Part shown: piece by piece, positions 1 through 10,152 of the stretch | Position numbering within the stretch: the first letter of the stretch is position 1 | Layout: each line of letters opens with the position of its first letter | Assembly: GCA_963855995.1 (NCBI GenBank) | Contig: OY979718.1 | Coordinates: forward strand, 43,626,059 to 43,690,058 | Origin: Muricea muricata | Lineage: Eukaryota > Cnidaria > Anthozoa > Malacalcyonacea > Plexauridae | Length of the DNA: 64,000 bases | Direction of reading: 5' to 3' | Made by a program: the position numbers and the translations under genes | The notes under the pieces: model-generated | Databases searched by the model: none | Told to the model about the DNA's origin: nothing | What the model saw: only the letters and a program-made list of their open reading frames with translations

Positions 1-1
1 A

Positions 2-362
2 ATTGTTCTGCGACATTAGATTTAAATAGTGATCTGTTTAGTTCAATGATATATATTGAACGTCATATAGCTGGGTCATTAAATTTGGAAATGTATGTTT
101 GATCAGAATTTACATGGTCTTCTCCGAGTATAAGAGAAGGCTGATTTCAACACACATTTATCTTTCAAATGTTCTACTTACAAAAATATGCATATGGGAT
201 TTTAAAATTCGTAGCACCAGAAACCTACTGTATGCCCAAGTTGTGATCTTACCCATTTTTGTTAATTGTGATATTGAAAAAGACTCAATTGGATTTATTT
301 AGAAATAAATTTGTGCATATAAATGTAATTACACTCAAAAGCAACTTCAAGATCTTCCTCGA
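2..362 (+). repeat. Front module (reference copy U1, form A')
   Basis: About 360 bp that differ most between copy classes. Forms A and A' contain CAAATGTTCTACTTACAAAA and ATGCATATGGG. Form B replaces these with TTTTATTACTCACAAAAATA and later has GTACATAATTTAAAAATG. Two small inverted repeats are present in U1: TTCAAT/ATTGAA at 42-60 around an ATATAT core, and CTTCTC/GAGAAG at 119-139 around a 9-base loop. Forms A and A' leave a 67- or 90-codon plus frame that opens at TTG; it is lost in B and looks like a chance frame. No gene seen. Confidence 0.85.
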
Positions 363-473
363 CAGAGTATGAGCAAATATTATTCGATGAAATGCGAACA
401 AAAGCTCGCGAATGGCTTCGAATAACTTTGATTTAATCTAGCGTGTATATCTATAATAATTCTTAACCCAGTC

Positions 474-511
474 AAAGTGGTAACTAACATAGAAAGTGGT
501 AACTAACATAG
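474..511 (+). repeat. Tandem 19-bp direct repeat (reference copy U1)
   Basis: AAAGTGGTAACTAACATAG occurs twice back to back (474-492 and 493-511), immediately followed by TCCAGTGGTAAAG, which resembles the repeat start. The pair is kept in all ordinary copies, with point damage in U6 and U23, and is absent from class C. It abuts the first tRNA-like module, so it may be a duplicated SINE 5' end or a relic of insertion. This is inference. Confidence 0.9.
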
Positions 512-640
512 TCCAGTGGTAAAGACAATGTGCATCCCTTCAGAATCAATCACTGAGTCCGGGAGCAATACCTACCTTTGATAAAAATCGTTCTGGATTT
601 CGTCAGTTTCAAGAATTAAGCATAGGCTAGAAGAAGGTAT
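505..640 (+). mobile_element. tRNA-like SINE monomer T1 (reference copy U1)
   Basis: A box-like TGGTAAAGACA (517-527) is followed about 45 bases later by a degenerate B box, GGGAGCAATACC (561-572), a spacing like a pol III internal promoter. A 3' body ends in TTTCAAGAATTAAGCATAGG (607-626) and CTAG. That body closely resembles the one in the minus-strand monomer of class C copies (AGAATTAATTATAGGCTAG), which supports a shared SINE family. The same module sits at offset about 505-640 in every ordinary copy. The B box is damaged, so transcription from it is doubtful. Confidence 0.6.
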
Positions 641-667
641 GGACAACTTAAACCAACTTGCCGAAGC

Positions 668-803
668 CTCATAACCAACGTAATGCAGTGGTCAAATACA
701 AATTACCCTACAAAAGTGGGTAGGATCAATTCCTGCCCTTGCCATGCATTAAATAGTTTTCGTCTTGTGTAAGAATTAATAACCCTTTCCAAAGTATCTT
801 TTC
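668..803 (+). mobile_element. tRNA-like SINE monomer T2 (reference copy U1)
   Basis: ATAACCAACG (671-680) followed by an A box-like TGGTCAAATAC (689-699) and GGATCAATTCC (723-733), which fits the B-box consensus GWTCRANNC. GTAGG (720-724) and CCTGC (732-736) can form a 5-bp stem around the 7-base loop ATCAATT, as in a tRNA T arm. The 3' body TTTTCGTC...AAGAATTAATAACC resembles T1. The 5' ATAACCAACG matches ATAGCCAACG of the class C monomer. T1 and T2 A boxes lie 172 bp apart, so this looks like a dimeric tRNA-derived SINE. There is no intact cloverleaf, so it is not a tRNA gene. Confidence 0.65.
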
Positions 804-1138
804 GTCTATTTTGCAAATTTTTTTAGAAAAAAATTCGTAACAATTTGACAATTACTTCTTTTTATCATACAGTCTGATAAAGAAAAATTTTTATTTCCTT
901 GTTAACCGCACTGGCAAAATTTTCGGTAAATGGAGAAAATAAAAGTTCTAAAAAACCATCGAAAAAAATTGAACAGAAAACCGTGCTCAAAATGCTATAG
1001 TTTTTCTTAACGGTGGGAGCCATCTTTTTTGGCGAAAAAACCCCAAATAAATAATTGAAAAGAATTACGCTCTACCACTTACATTAGGGCTATTGAAAAG
1101 CGTCATAAGAGATTGTACGCCAGCGTAATCAATTTAAA
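800..1138 (+). other. A/T-tract spacer without genes (reference copy U1)
   Basis: A strongly A/T-biased stretch with runs of A and T. At 816-835 there is a perfect 9-bp inverted repeat (seven T's facing seven A's around AG). ATTACGCT (1064-1071) and AGCGTAAT (1122-1129) form another inverted pair. Phased A/T runs of this kind may bend DNA or favour nucleosome positioning; that is inference. I see no gene. Small differences such as TTTTTCTTAAC against TTTTTTTTAAC separate copy groups. Confidence 0.75.
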
Positions 1139-1462
1139 TTAAAAGGTTCCAAAAGGTGTCAGGATTTCTGCTACCTTCGAAGGATTAGCCTTGGAAATGT
1201 ATAACGATGGTAAAAAGGACCGGGGTATTGTAATAAAAGTTTGCACACGGATGGCGCGCACGGGTGGCTTCGCACAATTGGCCTCGACAGCCCACCAAAT
1301 GCGGTTGCCTTTCGACAACGACATCGAATTGACTGCCTCAACCGTCTGTATCATAACTCCACCACCTCTGGTTCGAAATATAGGGGAGGGTAGAAGCGGC
1401 CCCCAGACCGTAAGTGCTAAAACCCTGTATCTTCGAATCAGACTATCAAGATATAGTATCAC
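1139..1462 (-). other. GC-richer block, 107-codon minus frame (unrecognised)
   Basis: The block at about 1139-1440 has clearly higher GC than the rest of the unit and reads through without a stop for 107 codons on minus, overlapping a 128-codon plus frame at 1191-1577. The minus frame would encode a short basic protein including TRGGGVMIQTVEAV and KGNRIWWAVEAN. I recognise no family. It may be a fossil of coding or retroelement sequence captured in the unit. Evidence against present coding: frames are broken by a 2-bp insertion (U14, U17), 1-bp deletion (U18), 2-bp deletion (U26), 20-bp deletion (U27, U37) and stops (U29, U32), and class C copies lack the block. The choice of strand is uncertain. 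Confidence 0.4.
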
Positions 1463-1577
1463 CGATTTGTATATATATACCTCATGCTCTGCTGTTGCAG
1501 TGATTGTGGTTGAATTACGACCGGGTAGACACTATTGCCATGCGCACATGCATCTATATATAGGCTGCTGTTATTAA
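1191..1577 (+). other. Overlapping 128-codon plus frame (probably not a gene)
   Basis: Opens at ATG 1191 inside the GC block and runs through the palindrome-arm segment to TAA. The translation has no recognised domain. It is intact in 26 of the 34 ordinary copies; U30 and U35 have an early stop from AAGATAGAGTATC, and U14, U17, U18, U26, U27 and U37 are frameshifted. With copies this similar, an open frame in 26 of them is weak evidence of selection. Substitutions seen between copies (for example A/E, N/D, L/S, H/N/D) look unconstrained. Confidence 0.3.
1450..1577 (+). repeat. Single palindrome-arm segment with TATA-like sequence (reference copy U1)
   Basis: ACCGATTTGTATATATATAC (1461-1480) through GACACTATTGCCATGCG (about 1529-1545) is homologous to the right arm of the 182-bp class C palindrome. 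In ordinary copies the matching left arm is absent, so this is a single arm. It is followed by GCATCTATATATAGGCTGC (1550-1568), a TATA-like stretch present in all copies, including class C. Whether it works as a promoter cannot be judged; the region is simply AT-rich. Confidence 0.75.
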
Positions 1578-1693
1578 CGTGCTGTATAAGTTTTATCATA
1601 TCAAAATATAATTTGCGTGGTCATTTACGCAATCAGCGAAAAACATTTCCATTTATTTAATACTTATCGTGTCTGTAGTGCCTCACCAATAAA

Positions 1694-3384
1694 ATTGTTC
1701 TGCGACATTAGATTTAAATAGTGATCTGTTTAGTTCAATGATATATATTGAACGTCATATAGCTGGGTCATTAAATTTGGAAATGTATGTTTGATCAGAA
1801 TTTACATGGTCTTCTCCGAGTATAAGAGAAGGCTGATTTCAACACACATTTATCTTTCAAATGTTCTACTTACAAAAATATGCATATGGGATTTTAAAAT
1901 TCGTAGCACCAGAAACCTACTGTATGCCCAAGTTGTGATCTTACCCGTTTTTGTTATTGTGATATTGCAAAAGACTCAATTGGATTTATTTAGAAATAAA
2001 TTTGTGCATATAAATGTAATTACACTCAAAAGCAACTTCAAGATCTTCCTCGACAGAGTATGAGCAAATATTATTCGATGAAATGCGAACAAAAGCTCGC
2101 GAATGGCTTCGAATAACTTTGATTTAATCTAGCGTGTATATCTATAATAATTCTTAACCCAGTCAAAGTGGTAACTAACATAGAAAGTGGTAACTAACAT
2201 AGTCCAGTGGTAAAGACAATGTGCATCCCTTCAGAATCAATCACTGAGTCCGGGAGCAATACCTACCTTTGATAAAAATCGTTCTGGATTTCGTCAGTTT
2301 CAAGAATTAAGCATAGGCTAGAAGAACGTATGGACAACTTAAACCAACTTGCCGAAGCCTCATAACCAACGTAATGCAGTGGTCAAATACAAATTACCCT
2401 ACAAAAGTGGGTAGGATCAATTCCTGCCCTTGCCATGCATTAAATAGTTTTCGTCTTGTGTAAGAATTAATAACCCTTTCCAAAGTATCTTTTCGTCTAT
2501 TTTGCAAATTTTTTTAGAAAAAAATTCGTAACAATTTGACAATTACTTCTTTTTATCATACAGTCTGATAAAGAAAAATTTTTATTTCCTTGTTAACCGC
2601 ACTGGCAAAATTTTCGGTAAATGGAGAAAATAAAAGTTCTAAAAAACCATCGAAAAAAATTGAACAGAAAACCGTGCTCAAAATGCTATAGTTTTTCTTA
2701 ACGGTGGGAGCCATCTTTTTTGGCGAAAAAACCCCAAATAAAAAATTGAAAAGAATTACGCTCTACCACTTACATTAGGGCTATTGAAAAGCGTCATAAG
2801 AGATTGTACGCCAGCGTAATCAATTTAAATTAAAAGGTTCCAAAAGGTGTCAGGATTTCTGCTACCTTCGAAGGATTACCCTTGGAAATGTATAACGATG
2901 GTAAAAAGGACCGGGGTATTGTAATAAAAGTTTGCACACGGATGGCGCGCACGGGTGGCTTCGCACAATTGGCCTCGACAGCCCACCAAATGCGGTTGCC
3001 TTTCGACAACGACATCGAATTGACTGCCTCAACCGTCTGTATCATAACTCCACCACCTCTGGTTCGAAACATAGGGGAGGGTAGAAGCGGCCCCCAGACC
3101 GTGAGTGCTAAAACCCTGTATCTTCGAATCAGACCATCAAGATATAGTATCACCGATTTGTATATATATACCTCATGCTCTGCTGTTGCAGTGATTGTGG
3201 TTGAATTACGACCGGGTAGACACTATTGCCATGCGCACATGCATCTATATATAGGCTGCTGTTATTAACGTGCTGTATAAGTTTTATCATATCAAAATAT
3301 AATTTGCGTGGTCATTTATGCAATCAGCGAAAAACATTTCCATTTATTTAATACTTATCGTGTCTGTAGTGCCTCACCAATAAA
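1694..3384 (+). repeat. Satellite copy U2, front A, 1691 bp
   Basis: Front A, with ACCCGTTTTTG near 1945. AAAAAATTG replaces AATAATTG near 2740. The GC block begins with GGATTACCC, a change shared only with U20, and uses the CGAAACATAGG and CCGTGAGT variants. GC-block frames are open at 2882-3268 (plus) and 2830-3153 (minus). Confidence 0.96.
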
Positions 3385-5078
3385 ATTGTTCTGCGACATT
3401 AGATTTAAATAGTGATCTGTTTAGTTCAATGATATATATTGAACGTCATATAGCTGGGTCATTAAATTTGGAAATGTATGTTTGATCAGAATTTACATGG
3501 TCTTCTCCGAGTATAAGAGAAGGCTGATTTCAACACACATTTATTTTTCAAATGTTTTATTACTCACAAAAATATAGGCTTTTAAAATTCGTAGCACCAG
3601 AAACCTACTATATGCTCAAGTTTTGACGTTACCCATTTTTGTTATTTGTGATATTGCAAAAGACTCAATTGGATTTATTTAGAAATAAATTTGTACATAA
3701 TTTAAAAATGTAATTACACTCAAAAGCAACTTCAAGGTCTTCCTCGACAGAATATGATTAAATATTATTCGATGAAATGCGAACAAAAGCTCGCGAATGG
3801 CTTCGAATAACTTTGATTTAATCTAGCGTGTATATCTATAATAATTCTTAACCCAGTCAAAGTGGTAACTAACATAGAAAGTGGTAACTAACATAGTCCA
3901 GTGGTAAAGACAATGTGCATCCCTTCAGAATCAATCACTGAGTCCGGGAGCAATACCTATCTTTGATAAAAATCGTTCTGGATTTCGTCAGTTTCAAGAA
4001 TTAAGCATAGGCTAGAAGAACGTATGGACAACTTAAACCAACTTGCCGAAGCCTCATAACCAACGTAATGCAGTGGTCAAATACAAATTACCCTACAAAA
4101 GTGGGTAGGATCAATTCCTGCCCTTGCCATGCATTAAATAGTTTTCGTCTTGTGTAAGAATTAATAACCCTTTCCAAAGTATCTTTTCGTCTATTTTGCA
4201 AATTTTTTTAGAAAAAAATTCGTAACTATTTGACAATTACTTCTTTTTATCATACAGTCTGATAAAGAAAAATTTTTATTTCCTTGTTAACCGCACTGGC
4301 AAAATTTTCGGTAAATGGAGAAAATAAAAGTTCTAAAAAACCATCGAAAAAAATTGAACAGAAAACCGTGCTCAAAATGCTATAGTTTTTCTTAACGGTG
4401 GGAGCCATCTTTTTTGGCGAAAAAACCCCAAATAAATAATTGAAAAGAATTACGCTCTACCACTTACATTAGGGCTATTGAAAAGCGTCATAAGAGATTG
4501 TACGCCAGCGTAATCAATTTAAATTAAAAGGTTCCAAAAGGTGTCAGGATTTCTGCTACCTTCGAAGGATTAGCCTTGGAAATGTATAACGATGGTAAAA
4601 AGGACCGGGGTATTGTAATAAAAGTTTGCACACGGATGGCGCGCACGGGTGGCTTCGCACAATTGGCCTCGACAGCCCACCAAATGCGGTTGCCTTTCGA
4701 CAACGACATCGAATTGACTGCCTCAACCGTCTGTATCATAACTCCACCACCTCTGGTTCGAAATATAGGGGAGGGTAGAAGCGGCCCCCAGACCGTAAGT
4801 GCTAAAACCCTGTATCTTCGAATCAGACCATCAAGATATAGTATCACCGATTTGTATATATATACCTCATGCTCTGCTGTTGCAGTGATTGTGGTTGAAT
4901 TACGACCGGGTAGACACTATTGCCATGCGCACATGAATCTATATATAGGCTGCTGTTATTAACGTGCTGTATAAGTTTTATCATATCAAAATATAATTTG
5001 CGTGGTCATTTATGCAATCAGCGAAAAACATTTCCATTTATTTAATACTTATCGTGTCTGTAGTGCCTCACCAATAAA
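3385..5078 (+). repeat. Satellite copy U3, front B, 1694 bp
   Basis: Front B reads TTTTATTACTCACAAAAATA, then GTACATAATTTAAAAATG. Small changes: TTTTGACGTTACC and CAGAATATGATT in the front, and CATGAATCTA near 4932. With U4 it forms a B-A' dimer that recurs at U8/U9 and U10/U11. GC-block frames are open at 4576-4962 (plus) and 4524-4847 (minus). Confidence 0.96.
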
Positions 5079-6770
5079 ATTGTTCTGCGACATTAGATTT
5101 AAATAGTGATCTGTTTAGTTCAATGATATATATTGAACGTCATATAGCTGGGTCATTAAATTTGGAAATGTATGTTTGATCAGAATTTACATGGTCTTCT
5201 CCGAGTATAAGAGAAGGCTGATTTCAACACACATTTATCTTTCAAATGTTCTACTTACAAAAATATGCATATGGGATTTTAAAATTCGTAGCACCAGAAA
5301 CCTACTGTATGCCCAAGTTGTGATCTTACCCATTTTTGTTAATTGTGATATTGAAAAAGACTCAATTGGATTTATTTAGAAATAAATTTGTGCATATAAA
5401 GGTAATTACACTCAAAAGCAACTTCAAGATCTTCCTCGACAGAGTATGAGCAAATATTATTCGATGAAATGCGAACAAAAGCTCGCGAATGGCTTCGAAT
5501 AACTTTGATTTAATCTAGCGTGTATATCTATAATAATTCTTAACCCAGTCAAAGTGGTAACTAACATAGAAAGTGGTAACTAACATAGTCCAGTGGTAAA
5601 GACAATGTGCATCCCTTCAGAATCAATCACTGAGTCCGGGAGCAATACCTACCTTTGATAAAAATCGTTCTGGATTTCGTCAGTTTCAAGAATTAAGCAT
5701 AGGTTAGAAGAACGTATGGACAACTTAAACCAACTTGCCGAAGCCTCATAACCAACGTAATGCAGTGGTCAAATACAAATTACCCTACAAAAGTGGGTAG
5801 GATCAATTCCTGCCCTTGCCATGCATTAAATAGTTTTCGTCTTGTGTAAGAATTAATAACCCTTTCCAAAGTATCTTTTCGTCTATTTTGCAAATTTTTT
5901 TAGAAAAAAATTCGTAACAATTTGACAATTACTTCTTTTTATCATACAGTCTGATAAAGAAAAATTTTTATTTCCTTGTTAACCGCACTGGAAAAATTTT
6001 CGGTAAATGGAGAAAATAAAAGTTCTAAAAAACCATCGAAAAAAATTGAACAGAAAACCGTGCTCAAAATGCTATAGTTTTTCTTAACGGTGGAAGCCAT
6101 CTTTTTTGGCGAAAAAACCCCAAATAAATAATTGAAAAGAATTACGCTCTACCACTTACATTAGGGCTATTGAAAAGCGTCATAAGAGATTGTACGCCAG
6201 CGTAATCAATTTAAATTAAAAGGTTCCAAAAGGTGTCAGGATTTCTGCTACCTTCGAAGGATTAGCCTTGGAAATGTATAACGATGGTAAAAAGGACCGG
6301 GGTATTGTAATAAAAGTTTGCACACGGATGGCGCGCACGGGTGGCTTCGCACAATTGGCCTCGACAGCCCACCAAATGCGGTTGCCTTTCGACAACGACA
6401 TCGAATTGACTGCCTCAACCGTCTGTATCATAACTCCACCACCTCTGGTTCGAAATATAGGGGAGGGTAGAAGCGGCCCCCAGACCGTAAGTGCTAAAAC
6501 CCTGTATCTTCGAATCAGACTATCAAGACATAGTATCACCGATTTGTATATATATACCTCATGCTCTGCTGTTGCAGTGATTGTGGTTGAATATCGACCG
6601 GGTAGACACTATTGCCATGCGCACATGCATCTATATATAGGCTGCTGTTATTAACGTGCTGTATAAGTTTTATCATATCAAAATATAATTTGCGTGGTCA
6701 TTTACGCAATCAGCGAAAAACATTTCCATTTATTTAATACTTATCGTGTCTGTAGTGCCTCACCAATAAA
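5079..6770 (+). repeat. Satellite copy U4, front A', 1692 bp
   Basis: Closest to U11. Both share AAAGGTAATT in the front, CAAGACATAG near 6528 and GAATATCGACC near 6590. Private changes include AGGTTAGAAG and GGTGGAAGCC. GC-block frames are open at 6268-6654 (plus) and 6216-6539 (minus). Confidence 0.96.
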
Positions 6771-8461
6771 ATTGTTCTGCGACATTAGATTTAAATAGTG
6801 ATCTGTTTAGTTCAATGATATATATTGAACGTCATATAGCTGGGTCATTAAATTTGGAAATGTATGTTTGATCAGAATTTACATGGTCTTCTCCGAGTAT
6901 AAGAGAAGGCTGATTTCAACACACATTTATCTTTCAAATGTTCTACTTACAAAAATATGCATATGGGATTTTAAAATTCGTAGCACCAGAAACCTACTGT
7001 ATGCCCAAGTTGTGATCTTACCCATTTTTGTTATTGTGATATTGCAAAAGACTCAATTGGATTTATTTAGAAATAAATTTATGCATAAAAATGTAATTAC
7101 ACTCAAAAGCAACTTCAAGATCTTCCTCGACAGAGTATGATTAAATATTATTCGATGAAATGCGAACAAAAGCTCGCGAATGGCTTCGAATAACTTTGAT
7201 TTAATCTAGCGTGTATATCTATAATAATTCTTAACCCAGTCAAAGTGGTAACTAACATAGAAAGTGGTAACTAACATAGTCCAGTGGTAAAGACAATGTG
7301 CATCCCTTCAGAATAAATCACTGAGTCCGGGAGCAATACCTACCTTTGATAAAAATCGTTCTGGATTTCGTCAGTTTCAAGAATTAAGCATAGGCTAGAA
7401 GAACGTATGGACAACTTAAACCAACTTGCCGAAGCCTCATAACCAACGTAATGCAGTGGTCAAATACAAATTACCCTACAAAAGTGGGTAGGATCAATTC
7501 CTGCCCTTGCCATGCATTAAATAGTTTTCGTCTTGTGTAAGAATTAATAACCCTTTCCAAAGTATCTTTTCGTCTATTTTGCAAATTTTTTTAGAAAAAA
7601 ATTCGTAACAATTTGACAATTACTTCTTTTTATCATACAGTCTGATAAAGAAAAATTTTTATTTCCTTGTTAACCGCACTGGAAAAATTTTCGGTAAATG
7701 GAGAAAATAAAAGTTCTAAAAAACCATCGAAAAAAATTGAACAGAAAACCGTGCTCAAAATGCTATAGTTTTTCTTAACGGTGGGAGCCATCTTTTTTGG
7801 CGAAAAAACCCCAAATAAATAATTGAAAAGAATTACGCTCTACCACTTACATTAGGGCTATTGAAAAGCGTCATAAGAGATTGTACGCCAGCGTAATCAA
7901 TTTAAATTAAAAGGTTCCAAAAGGTGTCAGGATTTCTGCTACCTTCGAAGGATTAGCCTTGGAAATGTATAACGATGGTAAAAAGGACCGGGGTATTGTA
8001 ATAAAAGTTTGCACACGGATGGCGCGCACGGGTGGCTTCGCACAATTGGCCTCGACAGCCCACCAAATGCGGTTGCCTTTCGATAACGACATCGAATTGA
8101 CTGCCTCAACCGTCTGTATCATAACTCCACCACCTCTGGTTCGAAACATAGGGGAGGGTAGAAGCGGCCCCCAGACCGTGAGTGCTAAAACCCTGTATCT
8201 TCGAATCAGACCATCAAGATATAGTATCACCGATTTGTATATATATACCTCATGCTCTGCTGTTGCAGTGATTGTGGTTGAATTACGACCGGGTAGACAC
8301 TATTGCCATGCGCACATGCATCTATATATAGGCTGCTGTTATTAACGTGCTGTATAAGTTTTATCATATCAAAATATAATTTGCGTGGTCATTTATGCAA
8401 TCAGCGAAAAACATTTCCATTTATTTAATACTTATCGTGTCTGTAGTGCCTCACCAATAAA
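6771..8461 (+). repeat. Satellite copy U5, front A, 1691 bp
   Basis: Front A with the B-like ending GAGTATGATTAAAT and ATGCATAAAAATG, which suggests a short conversion tract. GAATAAATC near 7312 is shared with U24 and U25. CTGGAAAAATT near 7680 is shared with U4. GC-block frames are open at 7959-8345 (plus) and 7907-8230 (minus). Confidence 0.96.
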
Positions 8462-10152
8462 ATTGTTCTGCGACATTAGATTTAAATAGTGATCTGTTTA
8501 GTTCAATGATATATATTGAACGTCATATAGCTGGGTCATTAAATTTGGAAATGTATGTTTGATCAGAATTTACATGGTCTTCTCCGAGTATAAGAGAAGG
8601 CTGATTTCAACACACATTTATCTTTCAAATGTTCTACTTACAAAAATATGCATATGGGATTTTAAAATTCGTAGCACCAGAAACCTACTGTATGCCCAAG
8701 TTGTGATCTTACCCATTTTTGTTATTGTGATATTGCAAAAGACTCAATTGGATTTATTTAGAAATAAATTTGTGCATATAAATGTAATTACACTCAAAAG
8801 CAACTTCAAGATCTTCCTCGACAGAGTATGAGCAAATATTATTCGATGAAATGCGAACAAAAGCTCGCGAATGGCTTCGAATAACTTTGATTTAATCTAG
8901 CGTGTATATCTATAATAATTCTTAACCCAGTCAAAGTGGTAACTAACATAGAAAGTAGTAACTAACATAGTCCAGTGGTAAAGACAATGTGCATCCCTTC
9001 AGAATCAATCACTGAGTCCGGGAGCAATACCTACCTTTGATAAAAATCGTTCTGGATTTCGTCAGTTTCAAGAATTAAGCATAGGCTAGAAGAACGTATA
9101 GACAACTTAAACCAACTTGCCGAAGCCTCATAACCAACGTAATGCAGTGGTCAAATACAAATTACCCTACAAAAGTGGGTAGGATCAATTCCTGCCCTTG
9201 CCATGCATTAAATAGTTTTCGTCTTGTGTAAAAATTAATAACCCTTTCCAAAGTATCTTTTCGTCTATTTTGCAAATTTTTTTAGAAAAAAATTCGTAAC
9301 TATTTGACAATTACTTCTTTTTATCATACAGTCTGACAAAGAAAAATTTTTATTTCCTTGTTAACCGCACTGGCAAAATTTTCGGTAAATGGAGAAAATA
9401 AAAGTTCTAAAAAACCATCGAAAAAAATTGAACAGAAAACCGTGCTCAAAATGCTATAGTTTTTCTTAACGGTGGGAGCCATCTTTTTTGGCGAAAAAAC
9501 CCCAAATAAATAATTGAAAAGAATTACGCTCTACCACTTACATTAGGGCTATTGAAAAGCGTCATAAGAGATTGTACGCCAGCGTAATCAATTTAAATTA
9601 AAAGGTTCCAAAAGGTGTCAGGATTTCTGCTACCTTCGAAGGATTAGCCTTGGAAATGTATAACGATGGTAAAAAGGACCGGGGTATTGTAATAAAAGTT
9701 TGCACACGGATGGCGCGCACGGGTGGCTTCGCACAATTGGCCTCGACAGCCCACCAAATGCGGTTGCCTTTCGACGACGACATCGAATTGACTGCCTCAA
9801 CCGTCTGTATCATAACTCCACCACCTCTGGTTCGAAATATAGGGGAGGGTAGAAGCGGCCCCCAGACCGTGAGTGCTAAAACCCTGTATCTTCGAATCAG
9901 ACCATCAAGATATAGTATCACCGATTTGTATATATATACCTCATGCTCTGCTGTTGCAGTGATTGTGGTTGAATTACGACCGGGTAGACACTATTGCCAT
10001 GCGCACATGCATCTATATATAGGCTGCTGTTATTAACGTGCTGTATAAGTTTTATCATATCAAAATATAATTTGCGTGGTCATTTATGCAATCAGCGAAA
10101 AACTTTTCCATTTATTTAATACTTATCGTGTCTGTAGTGCCTCACCAATAAA
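8462..10152 (+). repeat. Satellite copy U6, front A, 1691 bp
   Basis: The second 19-bp repeat is mutated (AAAGTAGTAAC near 8954). TATAGACAAC near 9098 is shared with U15, U18, U24 and U30. CGACGACGAC in the GC block is shared with U33, and AAACTTTTCC in the tail with U29 and U32. GC-block frames are open at 9650-10036 (plus) and 9598-9921 (minus). Confidence 0.96.

Larger units (their letters stand above)
2..1693 (+). repeat. Satellite copy U1, front A', 1692 bp
   Basis: Front A' differs from A by GTTAATTG plus GAAAAAGAC in place of GTTATTG plus GCAAAAGAC near 260-275. U1 is closest to U9: both read GACTATCAAG near 1441 and TTTACGCAATC in the tail. Private change: AAGAAGGTAT near 631, where other copies read AAGAACGTAT. 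The GC block is open on plus (1191-1577) and minus (1139-1462). This copy serves as the reference for the module entries. Confidence 0.96.

Noticed and set aside
99..302. 67- and 90-codon plus frames in the A and A' fronts
   Set aside because: They open at TTG rather than ATG, are missing in all B copies, change length with a 1-bp indel, and show no domain or signal.
720..736. A complete tRNA gene at the T-arm-like hairpin
   Set aside because: No acceptor stem or anticodon arm can be drawn with it; it fits a SINE head, not a tRNA.
1064..1129. ATTACGCT/AGCGTAAT inverted pair as a functional site
   Set aside because: Only 8 bp with 50 bases between; expected by chance in a sequence of this length.
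1686..1693. AATAAA at the unit boundary as a polyadenylation signal
   Set aside because: AATAAA also occurs by chance elsewhere in this AT-rich unit, and no transcript unit ends there in any supported way.
3060..3070. GGTTCGAAACA as a third pol III B box in the GC block
   Set aside because: It fits the consensus in some copies, but no A box lies at a suitable distance and many copies read GGTTCGAAATA.
4200..4280. CTGATAAAGAAA in the spacer as a hammerhead core
   Set aside because: CTGATAA lacks the needed core G and no stem II separates it from the GAAA.
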